Shown piece by piece: positions 59,784 to 64,000 of a stretch of DNA of 64,000 nucleotides. Source of the DNA: G963664835 sp965220775. Its GTDB lineage: Bacteria; Chloroflexota; UBA6077; FW602-bin22; JBCLEL01. The position numbers were made by a program, and so were the translations under genes. The stretch covers positions 2,232,001-2,296,000 of the forward strand of contig OZ244845.1 in NCBI GenBank assembly GCA_965220775.1, read 5' to 3'. Numbering within the stretch: the first letter of the stretch is position 1; each line of letters opens with the position of its first letter. Under the pieces are notes generated by a model. That model had not been told where the DNA came from and searched no databases. It was given only the letters and a program-made list of their open reading frames with translations.

Positions 59784-62351
59784 TCATTCGCCCCCGACTA
59801 CCAGTCCGGAAATGATGACGAGGTCGCCGGCCACTTTGCCATTCTGATCGATTATCGGTAGCCGCTGGCCGGTCTGTGGATCGTATAGTCCTATGGCCAC
59901 TGTGTATTCACCGGCCGGCATATCAGGCGCCAAGGACAGAGTGTGAAAGTCGGCGATCACTTCGTCGGCGTCCCACACTGAGGTGGGATAGTTGCCAGAG
60001 GTGGGAGGAGAATCGGCCTGACCTCGGAGTTGTCCTTGGGAATCTATTAGATGGAGGAAGACGGTGTAGTCACGGATCGGTCTACCCCGGGAAGACCAAT
60101 AAAGGGTCAGGTCGAGCGACTGACCAGGCACCAATCGGTGGCCACTGAGGTCATATCCCAGAAGATCTATCTGATCGGCGAAGCGCGAATTTAGGAGACT
60201 ATCCGGCACTGGCGGGCTCGAAATTAGCCCCTCTGATGAGAGCTCCGGCGGCCGGCCGTGGACCTTGATCGGCCCCAACTTGAGGTGATTGCCGGCCTGA
60301 TTGCCTTGCGCGTCGAATACAGGCAGGTCAGAAGGATCCTGCCTGCCTCGGTCATACGTGGCTACGCGCAGCCAGTAAGCACCCGTTGGCGTCTCGGGAT
60401 GGACATCAATCTCGAAGGCAGTTATCCCGGAGGTGCCAGCCGGCCAGTAGTTGGGAGCGAAGGCGCGGTCGTCAATCTGCCCACCACGGCGGTCATCCGC
60501 CCCAAATAGCTGATTGGAAAACGCAAGCTCTCGCGCGCTGGTGGCGAGAATGCGCCAATACCATTGCACGGTCAGCGTATCTCCGGCTCGAACGTCCTTG
60601 GGCATATCGAATCCATACACGAATACTTGGTCGCCAAAGCGGGCGGGAACAGGCCATTCCGGCTCGAATGGAGGTATAGGGTCTAAAAGGCTGTGCAACT
60701 CAATCGGCCGGCCCGATGGTGAAGTATCGACGATTCGGATGGAAGTCTCGTCGAAGTACCTTTCCATTGTAGAGGCGGGGGGTAGGTCAAAGGTAAACAA
60801 GTAGCTGGCGCCGGCATTGCCGGCAGGGAAGACTATCGTTCTTTCGTAGTCAAATGTACGAATATTTTTGGCATCGGGTTGGTTCAAGAAAATGAACCGC
60901 AGCCAAGGGTACACCCAGGGATCATCGTAGTCGTTGCCTCCGACAAAGACCAGCTTCTGCTCTGTCTTGACTATCGTACGAGCGGCTTCGAAAGGTACAA
61001 GTCGGTCCAAATTGAAGTAGAGCGGCACCTCCGCGGCTTTGGCCCATACTCCAAAGTAGCTGTGGTATGTATGTGCTGCTCCGCCGAGAAATGCCAGGGT
61101 TATTAGCAGAATCGGAAGGGCACGGAGGATGCCCGGCCCGCCGGCCCGCCAGACAGACAGGCGAGACTCCCAAGCTTCCCAGAACCACATTGTCCCCAAG
61201 GCCGGCAATATGAAGAGGGCCGGGATCAGCGCACTGGCGCGCAGATAGTTTGGGGTGTAGGTGATGGCCAGAAGGCTCGGTACAAACATCACGACGAGCC
61301 ATATGATGATGAAGCCATAGGCCGGCTGGCGAAATCGGCGTAGGGCCAATCCGAGTCCTACAATCATCAAGAGCGCTGAGATTGGATCGAATACAGGCCG
61401 GCCAGAAATGTTATGAGGCCAACCTGGGTCACCACGGATGGCGAACATTCCTATGGAGCGAATCGTTGAGTCGAATAGGGCCTGTGCAGGAGTACCTTGG
61501 TGTAGCGTTGGATTGAACACCCAGACATCTTGAGCTCTTTCTAGGAAGGACTCCGGATGGCGTAGGAAGAAGAGTCCCTGCGGCAAAAAGACAATTGTGG
61601 CTAAAGTCAGGGCCAAGGCTAATCCTGGTAGGGCACGAGGGAGAAGTTGGCGGTGCAGAATGGCCAGGTATAAGGCCAGCGCCAAGATGACGAATGGCGC
61701 AAATCGAGCTACCGAGTAGGTGTAGAGGGAGAGTCCTATGATTATGCCGCCAAGAGCAAACCAGATTGCAGGTCTTGGGCCAATCGCGGTGGTCAGAGAT
61801 GAGGCCTGCCTAGCGTCTAACTGAGCGCTGACGCCCTCTAGGCCGCGCCAGAGGCAGTAGAATCCTACCGCAAGGAACAGTGGTAGGGAAACTGAACGCA
61901 AACCGGTCCGGCTGAAGATCACGTGCCAGAGCGATATTGTCAGCCATCCGCTGGTAAGCAGGGCTAGGCGTGCACTGAACATGCGCCGAACCAATATATA
62001 TGCCGCGCCAACTGTGAGTATCCCTATGATGGCTGAGACCGCCCTAAGGGCCAGGCTTGTCTGGCCGAAGACGGCGATGCTAATCGCTTGAAGGTAGATG
62101 AAAAGAGCCTCGCGGCCAAAGTTGGCGGTCAAGAAGATCGGCCGTTCGCCGTTGAGGATCCTCAGGGCGTCTACACCGTTCCAGGCCTCGTCCAACATGA
62201 TTCCCCGAGGTATCGTAGGCAGGTTGTACAGTCGGAGGAAAACGGCAACCAATAGCACGAATCCTGGCAGTAGACACTCGGAATATGTCCCAAGCAACTT
62301 GAAGCGGGGTGTTGAAATCCGTCTCACTGCTCGCCCTATTATTCGACGCAT
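59784..62351 (-). CDS. GT39-type membrane glycosyltransferase, array member 4
   Basis: This 855-aa GT-C protein has the first-loop motif GIMLDEAWNG (about residues 52-61), NFGREALFIYLQAISI and HVIFSRTGLRSVSLP, with about 10-12 membrane segments. The link region contains VYPWLRFIFLNQPDAKNIR, followed by two C-terminal beta modules. It shares long near-identical DNA with member 5 (60550-61016 with 63182-63648, and 61222-61363 identical to 63854-63995), and a separate tract with member 3. The mixture makes it a mosaic. It lies 57 nt upstream of member 3 in the same transcriptional direction. Confidence 0.85.
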   Translation of the reverse strand: MRRIIGRAVRRISTPRFKLLGTYSECLLPGFVLLVAVFLRLYNLPTIPRGIMLDEAWNGVDALRILNGERPIFLTANFGREALFIYLQAISIAVFGQTSLALRAVSAIIGILTVGAAYILVRRMFSARLALLTSGWLTISLWHVIFSRTGLRSVSLPLFLAVGFYCLWRGLEGVSAQLDARQASSLTTAIGPRPAIWFALGGIIIGLSLYTYSVARFAPFVILALALYLAILHRQLLPRALPGLALALTLATIVFLPQGLFFLRHPESFLERAQDVWVFNPTLHQGTPAQALFDSTIRSIGMFAIRGDPGWPHNISGRPVFDPISALLMIVGLGLALRRFRQPAYGFIIIWLVVMFVPSLLAITYTPNYLRASALIPALFILPALGTMWFWEAWESRLSVWRAGGPGILRALPILLITLAFLGGAAHTYHSYFGVWAKAAEVPLYFNLDRLVPFEAARTIVKTEQKLVFVGGNDYDDPWVYPWLRFIFLNQPDAKNIRTFDYERTIVFPAGNAGASYLFTFDLPPASTMERYFDETSIRIVDTSPSGRPIELHSLLDPIPPFEPEWPVPARFGDQVFVYGFDMPKDVRAGDTLTVQWYWRILATSARELAFSNQLFGADDRRGGQIDDRAFAPNYWPAGTSGITAFEIDVHPETPTGAYWLRVATYDRGRQDPSDLPVFDAQGNQAGNHLKLGPIKVHGRPPELSSEGLISSPPVPDSLLNSRFADQIDLLGYDLSGHRLVPGQSLDLTLYWSSRGRPIRDYTVFLHLIDSQGQLRGQADSPPTSGNYPTSVWDADEVIADFHTLSLAPDMPAGEYTVAIGLYDPQTGQRLPIIDQNGKVAGDLVIISGLVVGGE

Positions 62352-62418
62352 TCAACCTACGCGGTGCAGGCGTATTGAAGATAGTAAGAATGAAATAACC
62401 GGCTCGCCTGCTTCTTCA

Positions 62419-64000
62419 TTAGCGCTCAACTAACAATCCCCTCACGATCGCAAGGTCCCCGGTCAATTCGCCATTCTCATCTACTGTCTGTACCCGCTGG
62501 CCGGTCTCTGGATCGTATAGTCCGATGGCCAACGTGTATTCGCCGGCCGGCAAATCAGGCGCCAACAACAGAGTGTGCAAATCGGCGATCAATTCGCCGG
62601 CGTCCCACACCGAGGTGGGATACTTGCCGGATGCGGCGGGTGAATCGGCCTGCGCTCGGAGTTGCCCTGATGAGTCCAATAGGTGAACGAAGACCGTATA
62701 GTCCCGCATTGGCCTTCCACGAGGCGCCCAGAATAAGGTCAGGTCGAGCGACTCGCCTAGCAAGAGCCGATCAACACTGAGATTGTACCCCCGAAGATCA
62801 ATCTGATCGTCGAAGCGCGCCGGCAGGAGATTATCCGGCACTCGCGGGTCTGAGACGGGCCCTTGTGATGAGGGCACCGGCGGCTGGCCGTGAACCTTGA
62901 TCGGCCCCAATATCAAATGATTGCCAGCTTGGTTCCCTTGCGCGTCGAATACAGGAAGGTTGGATATATCCTGCTTGTTTCGATCATACATGGCGACGCG
63001 CAGCCAGTATGCGCCGGTCGGTGCCTCGGGGTCGATATCTATTTCGAAGGTGGTTATCCCGGAAGTGCCTGGTGGCCAATAGCCGGGAGCAAAGGCTCGG
63101 TCGTCGAGCTGTCCGTGACGGCGGTCATCCTCGTCAAGCAGCTGATTGGAAAATGCGAACTCTCGCTCGTCAGTAGCTAGGATGCGCCAATACCATTGCA
63201 CGGTCAGCGTATCTCCGGCTCGAACGTCCTTGGGCATATCGAACCCATACACGAATATTCGGTCGCCGAAGCGGGCGGGAACAGGCCATTCCGGCTCGAA
63301 TGGAGGTATAGGGTCTAAGAGGCTGTGCAACTCAATCGGCCGGCCCGATGGTGAAGTATCGACGATTCGGATCGAAGTCTCGTCGAAGTACCTTTCCATT
63401 GTAGAGGCGGGGGGTAGGTCAAAGGTAAACAGGTAGCCGGCGCCGGCATTGCCGGCAGGGAAGATGATCGTTTTCTCGTAGTCAAATGTACGAATATTCT
63501 TGGCATCGGGTTGGTTCAAGAAAATGAACCGCAGCCAGGGGTACACCCAGGGATCGTCGTAGTCGTTGCCTCCGACAAAGACCAGCTTCTGCTCTGTCTT
63601 GACTATCGTACGAGCGGCTTCGAAAGGTACAAGTCGGTCCAAATTGAAAAACTGCGGAAGCTCAGGCGACTTGGCCCACAACCCAAAATAGCTGTAGTGA
63701 GTATGGTACGCTCCGCCAAGGAATGCCAACGTAGCGAGGATGACGGGTAATGCGCGCAGGATCCTCGGCCGGCTGAATTGTCGGATAAATACGCACGATT
63801 CCCAAGCCCCCCAAAGCCAATTGGCCCCCAATGCTGGCAATACGAACAGGGCTGGGATCAGCGCACTGGCGCGCAGATAGTTTGGGGTGTAGGTGATGGC
63901 CAGAAGGCTCGGTACAAACATCACGACGAGCCATATGATGATGAAGCCATAGGCCGGCTGGCGAAATCGGCGTAGGGCCAATCCGAGTCCTACAAGCATC
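62419..64000 (-). CDS. GT39-type membrane glycosyltransferase, array member 5 (N-terminus outside window)
   Basis: The C-terminal 526 residues of another array member are visible; the frame is open to the right edge, so the catalytic first loop is missing from view. Visible parts are the last membrane segments (FIIIWLVVMFVPSLLAITYTP), the link region shared with member 4 (YPWLRFIFLNQPDAKNIR) and both C-terminal beta modules (FGDRIFVYGFDMPKDVRAG; DYTVFVHLLDSSGQLRAQADSPA). The second module's DNA matches member 2, while the link and first module match member 4, a clear hybrid pattern. The array may continue beyond the window. Confidence 0.85.
   Translation of the reverse strand, partial: MLVGLGLALRRFRQPAYGFIIIWLVVMFVPSLLAITYTPNYLRASALIPALFVLPALGANWLWGAWESCVFIRQFSRPRILRALPVILATLAFLGGAYHTHYSYFGLWAKSPELPQFFNLDRLVPFEAARTIVKTEQKLVFVGGNDYDDPWVYPWLRFIFLNQPDAKNIRTFDYEKTIIFPAGNAGAGYLFTFDLPPASTMERYFDETSIRIVDTSPSGRPIELHSLLDPIPPFEPEWPVPARFGDRIFVYGFDMPKDVRAGDTLTVQWYWRILATDEREFAFSNQLLDEDDRRHGQLDDRAFAPGYWPPGTSGITTFEIDIDPEAPTGAYWLRVAMYDRNKQDISNLPVFDAQGNQAGNHLILGPIKVHGQPPVPSSQGPVSDPRVPDNLLPARFDDQIDLRGYNLSVDRLLLGESLDLTLFWAPRGRPMRDYTVFVHLLDSSGQLRAQADSPAASGKYPTSVWDAGELIADLHTLLLAPDLPAGEYTLAIGLYDPETGQRVQTVDENGELTGDLAIVRGLLVER

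Overview
The window looks like a chromosomal segment of an uncultured Chloroflexota bacterium. This is inferred from a Tat/lipoprotein sugar-binding protein whose lipobox is followed by a long run of VEKEV-type repeats, and from large GT-C membrane glycosyltransferases with a 'VFVHLLD' beta-sandwich C-terminus. Both traits are familiar from that phylum. The base composition looks to be in the mid-50s % GC. Many genes start with GTG or TTG behind good Shine-Dalgarno sites, and one very probably starts with CTG.

Layout. 1-11150: the tail of a SWIM-type protein, pyrE, two SDR-family oxidoreductases (one with a degraded active site), a gamma-glutamyltransferase, a promoter-to-terminator transcription unit carrying a 17-codon ORF and strong hairpins, a sulfatase, a small coiled-coil/membrane protein, an aquaporin, a nucleoside phosphorylase, and a TrmO-FmdE fusion. 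11800-21630: housekeeping genes dnaK, lon, a tyrosyl-tRNA synthetase carrying an N-terminal B3/4 editing-type domain, a VOC protein, an alpha/beta-hydrolase-fold protein lacking its catalytic residues coupled to a cyclophilin lipoprotein, and tRNA-Ser(GGA).

21900-35050: a carbohydrate locus. It has two paralogous GH127-like glycosidases with the Cys/Glu metal-thiolate motif, two phytanoyl-CoA-dioxygenase-family oxygenases, one MalF-like and two MalG-like ABC permeases, a solute-binding lipoprotein and two paralogous small TPR lipoproteins. No ABC ATPase is encoded here. 35880-51670: a methyltransferase, scpA preceded by a coupled 65-aa protein, a DUF1761 protein, an M20 peptidase, a periplasmic rhodanese lipoprotein, a CtBP-like dehydrogenase, OsmC, a FAD oxidoreductase, an SDR, a LutB-LutA-type fusion and uvrC. 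51690-64000: five tandem membrane glycosyltransferase-like genes (the last cut by the window edge) sharing a C-terminal module, with near-identical DNA tracts that point to recombination between them.

Mobile and repeat content: two copies of a roughly 350-bp MITE-like element with terminal inverted repeats and 8-bp target duplications, one perfect. Almost every long intergenic gap holds combinations of a few short hairpin repeat modules. No CRISPR array, rRNA or transposase gene was seen.
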